Shown: positions 52,601 through 61,692 of the stretch, one piece after another
Layout of the letters: every line of letters begins with the position of its first letter
Position numbering within the stretch: position 1 is the first letter of the stretch
NCBI GenBank assembly: GCA_030867875.1
Contig: JAOWCC010000577.1
Location: forward strand, 94,531,740-94,595,739
Source: Actinernus sp. WN-2022
Taxonomy: Eukaryota; Cnidaria; Anthozoa; Actiniaria; Actinernidae
DNA: 64,000 nt
Direction of reading: 5' to 3'
Position numbers and translations under genes: made by a program
Notes under the pieces: generated by a model
Told to the model about the DNA's origin: nothing
The model's input: only the letters and a program-made list of their open reading frames with translations
Database searches by the model: none

Positions 52601-53850
52601 GCAATCGAAAAAGGTAATATTTCATGTGGGCTTTTTCTCGATCTCAGCTAAGCTTTTGACATGTACTGTCAATCATGAAATCTTAATTTCTAAACGTCAA
52701 CATTATGGGATTAGTGGAATTGCACTAAATTGATTTAAATTTTATTTGCATAATATAAGGCAATTTGTAGCTAAGGTAATACTATATCAGAACAGAAGAC
52801 CATTTCCTGTGGAGTACTTCAAGGATCGGTATTAGGCCCCATATTGTTTTTGATATACATTATTGATTTCCACTGCTGTTCCAAACTCTTTGATTTTCAT
52901 ATATTTGCTGATGATTCTAACCTATTTTATACTGATAAAAGCGTATTGAATTTAGAAAACATCATTAATGAGGAGTTAAGACAAATGGATGTGTTCAAAT
53001 ACGTTTTCACTAAACATTGGTAGAACCAATTTCGTAATTTTCCATCCTCACCAGAAAAAGCTACATTCCTCAGTACTTCAATCTGGCACTGAATGGCAAA
53101 GGCATAAAACAAGAGAAATCAGTAAAATATACTGGTATAATAATTGTTGTAATCTAAACTGGAAGTATCATATTCATGAAATCACCCATGCTCGAGAATC
53201 CCGCGTCTTTCAATTCACTCGCGCTCCTAAAGTCGTCCAGACAAAAGAGACGCTGGAGAACCTTACTGCTACGGACGAGTTCTGAGGCATGATACTCGTC
53301 TGACTACCTCGTTTTTGTGGTAAAAAAGAGGGCCAATCAGAGTCCAGCCATATTTTTAATTAAACGTTTACACTGTCGGCAAAGTCCAGTGTTCAAATAC
53401 AACCGCCATTAGTATGTCTATATATCGCACCACAAATAGCAGAGTGTCAGGAAGAGAAAAGTATCTGTGTTATCTTGTCGTGTCTGCGTTTAACTGATCA
53501 AGATTTATACGCTTGAATGTGTATCGCGTCAGAACACGTCCTAACAGTAAATCTCTCCAGTGTTGATTTTAATTTGTCTGGGTGTCTAAGGAACGCAGGC
53601 AAATCCGCTGGATTTTCGAGCATGGAAATCACCAAGACAACAAATAGATATATTGGTGTACTTTTTATTTAATAAAGTTTTAATCGTCCCCAGACCATGG
53701 TAACCTGTCTGGCAGATGAGCCATCATACAGTGGAACCACAATCACCAGCTTCAGATATTGGATGCTGCAGATGGCACTGCTGGATCAGATTTTCGGGTT
53801 CTGCCTAAATATTGACACAGCAGCACTCAGGTCGGTGGTGCAGCAAACAG
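49635..53850 (+). CDS. secreted cysteine-rich protein, copy 2, first two coding exons only
   Basis: Exon 1 is 49635-49829 (195 bp, phase 0, donor GGTTGAAG|GTATAA). Exon 2 is 53694-53850 (157 bp, same length and phase as in copy 1, donor CAAACAG|GTGAG). The signal peptide MGKQVAVFLVFALLASAVV and cysteines at 36, 61, 70 and 102 match copy 1 in spacing; exon 2 shares TSFRYWMLQM and DQIFGFC. The acceptor and ACTACTCGCC leader before the ATG are also conserved. I found no equivalent of the mini-exon or of the 248-bp last exon between 53851 and the SLC32-like gene. They may be lost, in the 58344-58443 gap, or too diverged to see. Intron 1 is 3.9 kb because a decayed LINE and MITEs landed in it. Confidence 0.75.
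50340..50400. repeat. (ATT)n tail of an unplaced retroelement remnant
   Basis: CCGTGTTTAAATAAATGCTA followed by nine ATT units looks like the 3' end of a LINE or SINE copy; the body upstream (about 50220-50340) carries no identifiable frame. Confidence 0.4.
50476..50572. repeat. palindrome with CCTCGGCATTAATCC arms
   Basis: AAATACCTCGAACCTCGGCA through AATACAACCCGAG pairs with CTCGGGTTGTATTAGGATTA through CGGTATTTA. Same family as the repeats at 46980-47160. Confidence 0.7.
51259..51466. mobile_element. composite foldback MITE, second copy
   Basis: TAGTATATACCACACCAGTG to GTGTGGTATATACTA (51259-51429), followed by the palindrome AACAATTATCCACC to GGTGAATAATTGTT. Reverse arrangement of 32790-33080. 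Confidence 0.75.
51469..51627. mobile_element. 159-bp palindromic element
   Basis: TTATACCATGGCA and TGCCATGGTATAA bound the element; inner arms GTGATTTAAATTGCCCCGCG and CGCGGGGAAATTTAATCAC pair. Non-coding. Confidence 0.75.
51636..52243. mobile_element. 608-bp TIR element
   Basis: Left end TAATACTATGATCGCCGAGG and right end CCGAGGCGATCATGGTATTA are inverted repeats with one mismatch or so. The interior contains AAATTTCC/GGAAATTT-rich palindromic blocks at 52030-52200. No ORF. Confidence 0.65.
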
Positions 53851-55620
53851 GTGAGACTGCAACGCGCATGCGTGTTCGGTTATTTAGCATAGCCAGACAT
53901 TTTTTATGTAAACAATATTAAGAGAGGATCCATGTGAAAACCATGCAGACGAGTCTACAGTGCACCTCTCCGATTTCCTTTAAATTTGGCACACATTTAT
54001 ATCTTAACTAGCTAATGTCCCATGTGAAATAGTTTGGCTGAAATGTAAAAGGCCTTTGAGATATGACAATCAAACTGTTTGACCCCCTGAAATGCTCAAA
54101 ATCAGAGCAAAATATACCTTATGTTGTAACATGTCGCAATCGCAAATAATTTTAAGTAGAAAGATAATATTTTTACTGGCTTTAGTACTAAGTCCCGTCA
54201 GCATATTAAAACCAAAATCAACAAATTTTATTTATATTTTGTCGCTTCTGTCGAATTTTTATTTAACGCTACTTTAATAGGTATTTTTAAAACCCGATAA
54301 ATGCTGTCTGGCAATGGCCGTTTGCAGAGTTGCGGCCTTCTTTTCTTTGAATTTAGAAACATTTCTAGATTGACTTACAATAGATCTTTGCATCTGGTAA
54401 AAAAAATCTCTGTAAAGTTAATGCTGGGTTAGAGAGTACGCACTCTCAAAATCCGCAATGTTCAGTTATTAAACAAACGACGATATGGTGACACGGCGAT
54501 TTTTTTCCCGATTAAAATCGAAAATACGGTGAACTTCACAGATTTTCTGCCAATAATTGCTTTAAGAATTCGAATGCACATTCATTTTCAATATTATTTT
54601 AGTTTTGAAGGGTGACCAAGTCCATCACCCGATATGCAGATGTCTAAAGTGACTGAATTATTGTCGAGTTTGACGGAGTCAAAGCTGAAAAATAGGTACT
54701 CATAGCTTATGGCAGTATCTTCGTTTAAAATTGTTTGATTGGATCAAAGACAATGAATTTTCTTTGAATATGATATATAGAGGATTTCAAACTACGCTAC
54801 GCTTTAAATACAGCTTCTAATCCGAGTCACTCTGAATTTTGCGAGCCTCTATAGCGGGGTGAATGAGTGACAAGTAGAAATGCACGTACAGTCGTATTTA
54901 GGTTCTTTAGCCGATTCTCTATTCAAGTTTTTAGTTTTTATTCTGTAAAGAAACGATGTTTTCTTTTCATAATAAAAAAAAACCTAATGGTTTCGTTTTC
55001 TTGGAAGCCCTTTATTATATGCTCATCGGATAGTTGTCCAAGTTAGAACCGTTTAGATTCAGCAACGGGAAGCCATTCTGATGTCGTTACTACCTTGCCG
55101 GTTACAGACTCAATTTGTTTCAATCTTGTGCATAATATTCTGTTCGTTCCGTTGAAATACCAAAATGTGTGTATAATCCATGAAATCAAATGTGGTATCA
55201 CCGAAATAGATGAAATACCTGCAGTGATATAATGATATCTCAAGAATTGCGTGACAAGAACTGCGTGTAACGTCTGCACGTGTATTTCCCGCCCTATCCA
55301 CGAGATGGATTTGGACTTGATCAAGTGCTCATTTTGTGTATATTCAACGAGGGAATGTGGCATATCTTCTCGGCGTTACCAGGGAAAAACAACTATATTA
55401 CCGTTGAAGGCATGAAAGGCATTGAAGGCTTTCTTCACTTTTTTCCCGCTCTTCTAAATCAATGATTTGTTTTTGCTATTATAATACTAAGAATTGTATG
55501 AAATGCCTTGGCACTTCGCGGGGATGTTGTTGATGGCGCGTGTCAGGTAAATTTATCATAAAATCTATAAATATTTTCACCTGTACTGTACTGTCTAGAC
55601 AGGGTATTTTATTCATTTTT
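53851..55620. other. region after exon 2 of copy 2, no gene seen
   Basis: Searched by eye for the missing last exons of secreted-protein copy 2 and for other genes. None was recognised. Open frames at 55043-55363 and similar are short and lack familiar motifs. Confidence 0.45.
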
Positions 55621-55621
55621 G

Positions 55622-55705
55622 TGCACTAGTCAAAGAAACCCCTCCTCCCCCAACCCGGGACAGGGTGGGAGGGGGAGGGGGGTGGGGGTTTACTTAGACT
55701 AGTGC
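55622..55705. repeat. inverted repeat with G-quadruplex-prone arm
   Basis: TGCACTAGTC... and ...GACTAGTGCA close a palindrome whose right arm is GGGACAGGGTGGGAGGGGGA followed by GGGGGGTGGGGG. At least four G runs of three or more lie within 30 bases; the left arm is the matching C-rich strand. Confidence 0.75.
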
Positions 55706-56042
55706 ATAATGGCTCACTCTCTGATCAAAGCTGCCTGTGATACACTTGTATGCGATTTATTACTGTCGTCCTCGTATCTCTTTATAGCGGAGCTCGTTGC
55801 ATAAAAAAAACAAAGAAAATCAATATGGAAAACGAAAGATAAAAGAACAACCCACACAAGTGGAAAAAAAAATCACGCCGCGCGCCTCGCCCGCTCGCAG
55901 ACGTAAAGGTCGGTACACACGAAGGGACAAGTCACGTGTCCTGATATCCTGTTCCCCGCGGACACCGGACATCCTACAGCTGAGAAACTACAAACCTAGT
56001 ACACAAAGAATAACGTATTTCTTTACAGTTTTAAAGTAATAG

Positions 56043-56255
56043 ACCAGTTCGCGGTTAATTCCGACATTTTGAAAGGGGTGTAAACATGGCGCGAAATACA
56101 GTGTTTGTATGGGAATCCGATGACAAATAAAATCCGTAAAATCGAATTTCTGAAATATTCTTCAGATACAAACTTCAGATACCAAGTAAACGATTAACTG
56201 ATCGAAATTTGAGGGATGTAGCTGTGCTGGGAAGCATGCAATCGTGGTTTTAGTT
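56043..56255. mobile_element. half copy of the 9.5-kb foldback MITE
   Basis: ACCAGTTCGCGGTTAATTCC, ATTTTGAAAGGGGTG and GCTGTGCTGGGAAGC occur in the same order as on the reverse strand of 9505-9860. Only one arm and the loop remain. Confidence 0.65.
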
Positions 56256-56284
56256 TTCCATACATTTGTCTGTAAAAACGAGTC

Positions 56285-57071
56285 TAAGGGCCCGTTTACA
56301 AGGAGATAGGGTTACCCTAGCACTAGGGTTACCCTACCACTAGGGTTACCCTAGCGCTGGGTCATTTCCTCTTAATTTTAGCGATGTGTTTACAAGCAGG
56401 CGGGACAACTCAACTCGGCTGCCCGGGTTACCCTAGCGCTAGGGTTACCCTGTCTGAGAGCTAGGGTGACCCTAGCACTAGGGCTATGTTTTGCCCTTGT
56501 AAACGGTTTGCTAGGGTAACCCGCCTACCCGGGTCAACTCTATTCTAGAGCCAAATTTCACATCGCAAGTTTCTGAAGTTCACTAGCAATTAGTAGGTAA
56601 CATAACAACAACCTAGGATACTAGACAGCTGCAATAAAGGGCACCACAGAAAGAGGAATCGACGTTAATCCACCAAAACCCGCCAGAACTCTACTCGTCT
56701 CCGCTATGTTGTTTTCTATGCTTGAATGATTTTGGCGGCCGCGAGCCTAGCGGTTCACAGGCTACCAAAGAATCAGTAAAATCAAAATCACTTCCACAGA
56801 TCTGTTTGAACCGGATAAAAATGAAAGAAAAGTGGAAGAGTAATATTAGTAGCACATGTTTTCATACATTAGTATGACATTTCATAAGAAACGGCTTCTC
56901 AAATGAATAATATATTTGAAAGAGACTTCAACTGGCTTGTGTTGAGTTGGCCCGGGCAGTAGGGTAACCCTACCTAAATCATTTTGCTTGTAAACCCGGG
57001 CTATCTTTGACCCTAGTGCTAGGGTAACCCTAGTGCTAGGGTAACCCTATCTCCTTGTAAACGGGCCCTTA
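56285..57071. mobile_element. 787-bp foldback element with AGGGTTACCCTAG repeats
   Basis: Terminal inverted repeats start TAAGGGCCCGTTTACAAGGA and carry several copies of CTAGGGTTACCCTAG. GTC is present just outside both ends (56282-56284, 57072-57074). The terminus resembles that of 32238-32685 (AAGGCCCGTT). The interior has no ORF. Confidence 0.8.
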
Positions 57072-57472
57072 GTCCGCGGGAAAATTTGCGCAAAAAAAAA
57101 CAATCTTCCAGGAAGGAAAACATTTTTCTGAAGCATTTCAAAGACATTTTTTTGTTTCGATGAGGCAAAATTTGCTTCCGCAACAATGTTTTCACGTTGG
57201 CTATGGAGGAAAACAATGTTTACTAGGCTCCAGTGACACACAGTATATGTGTTTCTTAGCAACACCGGCAAGACAATTTGGCACAGTGCGCATTCGTTAG
57301 TTTTTTTTTGCAACAACGTTTCCTCGTTTATCCACCCGTGCAGCAAAACATTTGTATGCTTCCTGCTCGTTCAATTAGCCACCCAGGCAACATTAAGAGA
57401 AACAGAGAAGCGCAGTGTTCGCGCCTACGCCTTTTCGATCCCTCGTGCCTCGATCGGATGATCACGTAAAAT

Positions 57473-57968
57473 GGCGGTCCCCAACCTCGTTCCCAGGGGT
57501 CTTTACGCGCCTAACCAAAGATGGCGTCGAAAGTACCCCTGGTACAGGCTGGTGGGATTCGGCCACTGATTGGCTAGATGTTTCGCGCGCGCTGATTGGA
57601 GAATTTCGAATAGCGCGTGCATTTTTGAATTGAAAAATAAACTGGTGATGTCGTCTTTCGCATTGCGCGTTCAAAATTCGTTGAAAAGAACTACAAATTC
57701 ATCAGAACTTAGCATTTTTGCCTTTTTTAATATTCACTTTGCAACTGGGTACAAGTAGAACAATGTGCGGTTGGAATTCATTGGGATCACACTTCAACCT
57801 CTAACCGTTCTTCAGCGATGATGAATCCAAGATGGCGGATGCTCCTCAAAATATGCCCATATATTGGGCATATTTTTGAGTCACATCACCAGCCTGTACC
57901 AGGGGTACTTTCGACGCCATCTTTGATTAGGCGCGTAAAGACCCCTGGGAACGAGGTTGGGCGGTCCC
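57473..57968. mobile_element. Mutator-like MITE with 9-bp target duplication
   Basis: Element 57482-57959; inverted arms of about 77 bp start CAACCTCGTTCCCAGGGGTC. GGCGGTCCC flanks it on both sides (57473-57481, 57960-57968). Long terminal repeats plus a 9-bp duplication are typical of MULE transposition. No transposase. Confidence 0.85.
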
Positions 57969-58067
57969 GTCTCACGCAATCTCGTTCTCATAGCCCGCGA
58001 TCTTTTGGCCAGTAACTTGGCGCTGGTCAAAAGATCGCCGGCTCTGGGAACGAGATTGCATCTCACG
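57968..58067. mobile_element. small Mutator-like MITE (82 bp)
   Basis: Element 57977-58058, ends CAATCTCGTTCTCA and GGGAACGAGATTG, matching the termini of its neighbour. The flanking 9-mers CGTCTCACG and CATCTCACG differ at one base. Short palindromic interior (CGATCTTTTG...CAAAAGATCG). Confidence 0.75.
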
Positions 58068-58343
58068 ACGCTCGTATTCATCAGCAGCTGTGTATCACAG
58101 GACGCCAAGGAACCACTTTGGACGTTAAACAAATATCTGGCAGTGACCACCCTCAGTGCTTGTTGGTCAGCCGCATTAATGGGAAGATAACTAACATATT
58201 ATAACTACTCATGCTTGTAAACTGCGTGGCTTACCGTGTGTACCTATAAACAGCAGTCTGAACAAGCGCCCCGCACATACATGTATATGTAAATCCAGCG
58301 TAATTCAGGTCTGGATAAAGTCTGTCACGATCCACACAATATG

Positions 58344-58443
58344 NNNNNNNNNNNNNNNNNNNNNNNNNNNNNNNNNNNNNNNNNNNNNNNNNNNNNNNNN
58401 NNNNNNNNNNNNNNNNNNNNNNNNNNNNNNNNNNNNNNNNNNN
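58344..58443. other. assembly gap (100 N)
   Basis: Exactly 100 N, the conventional length for a gap of unknown size. True distance across it is not known; missing exons of secreted-protein copy 2 could lie here. Confidence 0.99.
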
Positions 58444-60252
58444 ATCAAAGTAAGGGTAACTTTATTCCAAGCATAACACTAAATTTGTAATTATAAGCTT
58501 TACAGTTAGCGATTTAACCCCTGGGTCTGGCTGTTCGAAGCAAGGGTACGGTAATCACTACCCTGGGGTCAAATCGCTACCCCATTGTTAACCCTTGCTT
58601 CGAAAAGGCGTGCCCAAGGTGTTTACATAAATTGGATCTGTTCCGGTTTTATTTTGTCCAGTAAAATAATCCTGATAATTCTTATATTTAAAAGACTGAT
58701 TCGGCGAATTTAATTTTCTAGGGAAGTGTACAAATGAAAATAATAAGATTCAGCAACTTTGGTTTCAGCTTTCCCATTGTATTGTTTTCGAACTCGATCA
58801 TCATTTGAAAATTAAAAATTATTATACAGTTTCACTTCTGTTTAGAGCTGGTTAATTGATATCGCACATCGAAGCAGCGTTTCACTTCGAATTGATGCCT
58901 TAAAAACGACGACAGAGAGAGAAAAAAGGTCATAGGATATTAGGATACCAATATGGGATTTAGTTTTTCTCGGTTCAATAATTTTACTGCCGTACGAAGT
59001 TTTACAAAACAAAAAAGAGAAACAGTAATGTACCAATGAGTAATTTCGGATCCTATTTTCTAGACAACATTTCACGGCTTAAAAAAAGATTTGTTTTTAA
59101 ACTAGAAACAGGTGAATGAAGGATCAGAAATTTCTGTTTAAACAGATCAGGGGTTGGAAAAACTTTATTTATTCAGAAAGATAAAGAGTTTACCCATTTA
59201 CCCATATATGAAAGAAGACAAACAAATAGGAAATAATTTAAAAACAAAACAATTAGGCGCTTGAGCCAATTAGTTCCAAATTTCATATGCCAGGTGTTAT
59301 TTATTTGTGTTTGTTCCGGTTCAATACAACATTCGCGAAAGGCCCACATATTTAAATTTGTATCACTAACACTTTTTCAAAATATCCTAACAAATTTGTC
59401 CAATAATTTTAGGAAACATGTGCCAGCTAGGTTAAGAGGAAGTCTGTGAAACGTTTGGAGTCTTCGAAGAACTGAATTTTCTATCGGTACAGCTTGATCT
59501 CAGTCATGGTAAATTGGGTAACTGATTCATAGTGGTACGTTAATACAATGTACTAGGGGACAATGCTCTGTTTAACATGTGTTAAGTTTACATTACGGAG
59601 CTATACAATTCGTTAAAAGGTTTTATAAATCTTAACTAAAGATAAAGAGCAACAAAACCTATTGGACAAAAATCAGGTATTTCAAAAGGAGACGAACTAA
59701 CCTATATACAGAAGACGTTCCAACCGTATTAGTAACAAGAAAAGCCAATTGATAAAGGTGCCTGTAAGAGATTCGATACTTGATTTTGTGTGAGTCGTAC
59801 ATGTACCAAGACAGAGGGAAAGAAAAACTCCGAGGATTGGAAAGAATGAAGAAGTGAAAAGCTTCAAAAGCGTTTCAAGAAAGCGCTAACAGCAAGGCAG
59901 AAGAAAGGGACCAGAAATTCGATGTAAAAGAGGACAGAAAAGGGATCAGTAAGTTATTTGTGATTGATTGACTCGAGAAAAGTATAGTCAGAACATTCGA
60001 AGCTAGGAAACAAACAGCAACAAATAAACTCATTGTCGCTATATATAGCCAATGTGCAACCAACGAAAAGGAGTTACTTCCCCAGTCGCGGCAAATTAAA
60101 GTATTATCGGGTTGCGTTTTCATTACTTTCCACTTCCCTGTCTAAACGCGTACGGTGCATGCAAGCAAAACTTCGCCATTATATTTTCCGAACTCCGAAA
60201 AGGAACAAGTCCAGCTTTTTTGCAAAGATGAGAGAATCACGGACGAGATAAG
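58444..60252. other. upstream region of the SLC32-like gene
   Basis: No exon is supported. A palindrome at about 58511-58610 (GGGTCTGGCTGTTCGAAGCA, TACCCTGGGGTC) is a foldback remnant. The promoter and 5' UTR of the transporter gene should lie in the last kilobase, but no motif was decisive. Confidence 0.45.
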
Positions 60253-60588
60253 ATGGAAATGTCAAGCGCAGACAAAAGCTTATACAAACCAGTACCAAAG
60301 GAGGAAATCGAAGTAACGCTGGAATCACAAGAAAGGCAACAAAGTGAAAATGTGGACGAAGATCCCGACGGTGAAGATGCACTCGATAAAACAAAGTCAT
60401 CCATGTGGCAGTCAGTTTGTAACTTGGTGAGTGACATGGAAGGAACGGGGCTCTTGGGATTGCCGTATGTGATTCTCAAAGGAGGATGGGCGGCTGTTGG
60501 AGCTCTTGCCGTTATACCTTGTATTATGTACTACACTGGCAAGATACTGGTGGAGTGCTTGTACGAGAAAGACACCAATGGCTGTAAG
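60253..60588 (+). CDS. SLC32/VIAAT-like vesicular amino-acid transporter, first coding exon
   Basis: 112 codons in phase 0, ending at a consensus donor (CTGTAAG|GTACGT). The first ~50 residues are acidic and hydrophilic (cytosolic N-terminus). From residue 51 the sequence WQSVCNLVSDMEGTGLLGLP, then YVILKGGW, matches the entry to transmembrane helix 1 of vesicular GABA/glycine transporters (LGLPYA..HGG). A second hydrophobic stretch ends in MYYTGKILVECLYE, a hallmark of SLC32 proteins (YTGKILI.CLYE). These proton antiporters load inhibitory amino acids into vesicles. Family length is about 480-525 residues, so about three quarters of the protein is missing. I could not find the next exon before 64000. 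Anthozoans often carry several VIAAT-like paralogues, so orthology to SLC32A1 is not claimed. Confidence 0.85.
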
Positions 60589-60672
60589 GTACGTATAAAG
60601 GAGTAATATGTATATAATATTTGAGTAAGGTTCAGTTTAATGGATAATTCAATGGTAATCTTTAAAGCCCGA

Positions 60673-61263
60673 CATAAGCATAAGAACATACGCATGCGTA
60701 TTAAACATCTCTAGCTATTTTTTTTCACCACCGCGAAATACGTCTACACCAACGTATCCTCGCTCTACAATTACCAATAATCAGTAAATGCCAAACACGC
60801 TTGAAGTACCGATTATTGGTAATTCTACGACAAATCCTAACCCGAACCATAAACCGAACCCTAACCACCGGACGAGTTCACGGGGTAAACGACGGGTTCT
60901 CACTCACCTAGAGCTAGGGTTCGCAGGTAAACAAGAAGAGAAGGTAAATGACAGAAAACTTTTTTTTGAGCGCTCCTACTCGGGCTCGAAATCGTTTGCG
61001 TGTTGTGCTTGGTAGTGCAGGCGTCACGCCCACTACATTAAGCGCGTCTACCACCGTTCTGATTTGGACAATTGTTTATCTTTATCCTTGACTGGTTTTA
61101 AGAATGTCATTGTTTAATTTGCGTTCCAGAATTAGCGATTATTGATAATTGTAGAGCAAAAGCCATTTACTGATTATTGGTAATTGTAGAGCGAGGATAT
61201 GTTGTCTAGACACGAGATGACCCGGAGGTGTTTAATACGCATGCGTATGTTCTTATGCTTATG
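60673..61263. mobile_element. nested foldback element in SLC32-like intron 1
   Basis: Outer arms CATAAGCATAAGAACATACG (60673-60709 against 61227-61263) surround perfect 34-bp inner arms (60757-60790 against 61164-61197, CGCTCTACAATTACC...). The core 60835-61020 matches 36120-36320, so one element or insertion is shared between the loci. Confidence 0.8.
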
Positions 61264-61287
61264 TTGCTGCCGATCCTCACTACCTTA

Positions 61288-61692
61288 TACACGACTTTCA
61301 TAATGGCCGCCTCCTAATTTGCATAATTTGGAAGATAAATATGTAGGGGAAAACCAATGCTACTACATGAAAGATCACATTAAAACTAGTAATTGTTTTG
61401 AGTTTTAGAGGAATGTGAAAAATTGCTGTTGAGCTATGAGCATTTGTAATGCAGAAAAATATGAAAGCGAGGCTATAAAGGCCTCCGTCGTTTTTCTCAT
61501 ACAAATCTCTCTAATTTCAACTGGCTGTAACTTCATTGCTTTATAAGCTACAGCACTCAACTTTCATAAGTTCACTAATGTCGACATGCTCTTTCACATG
61601 GCAATGTTCATATCTTCTATACATGTGGATAAACTACCGAAACGGGAAATCACATATGCAAATTAGGAGGCGGCCATTATGAAAGTCGTGTA
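61288..61692. mobile_element. foldback element with perfect 37-bp arms
   Basis: TACACGACTTTCATAATGGC... (61288-61324) pairs exactly with 61656-61692. The interior has no ORF. It lies 25 bp after the previous element. Confidence 0.85.

Larger units (their letters stand above)
50560..53165 (+). mobile_element. decayed CR1/L2-like LINE in intron 1 of copy 2, with nested insertions
   Basis: Broken plus-strand frames run in LINE order: endonuclease end (DLSDHLPNY at about 50760), linker (ALRKRMYY), then RT blocks after 52250 (FLDLS followed by AFDM, VLQGSVLGPILFLIYI, IFADDSNLFY). Many stops are present. Three inverted-repeat elements fill 51259-52243 in the middle of it, all younger than the LINE. 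Confidence 0.8.

Noticed and set aside
57019..58190. Several 60-99-codon frames on both strands
   Set aside because: They overlap inverted repeats of foldback elements and show no protein features.
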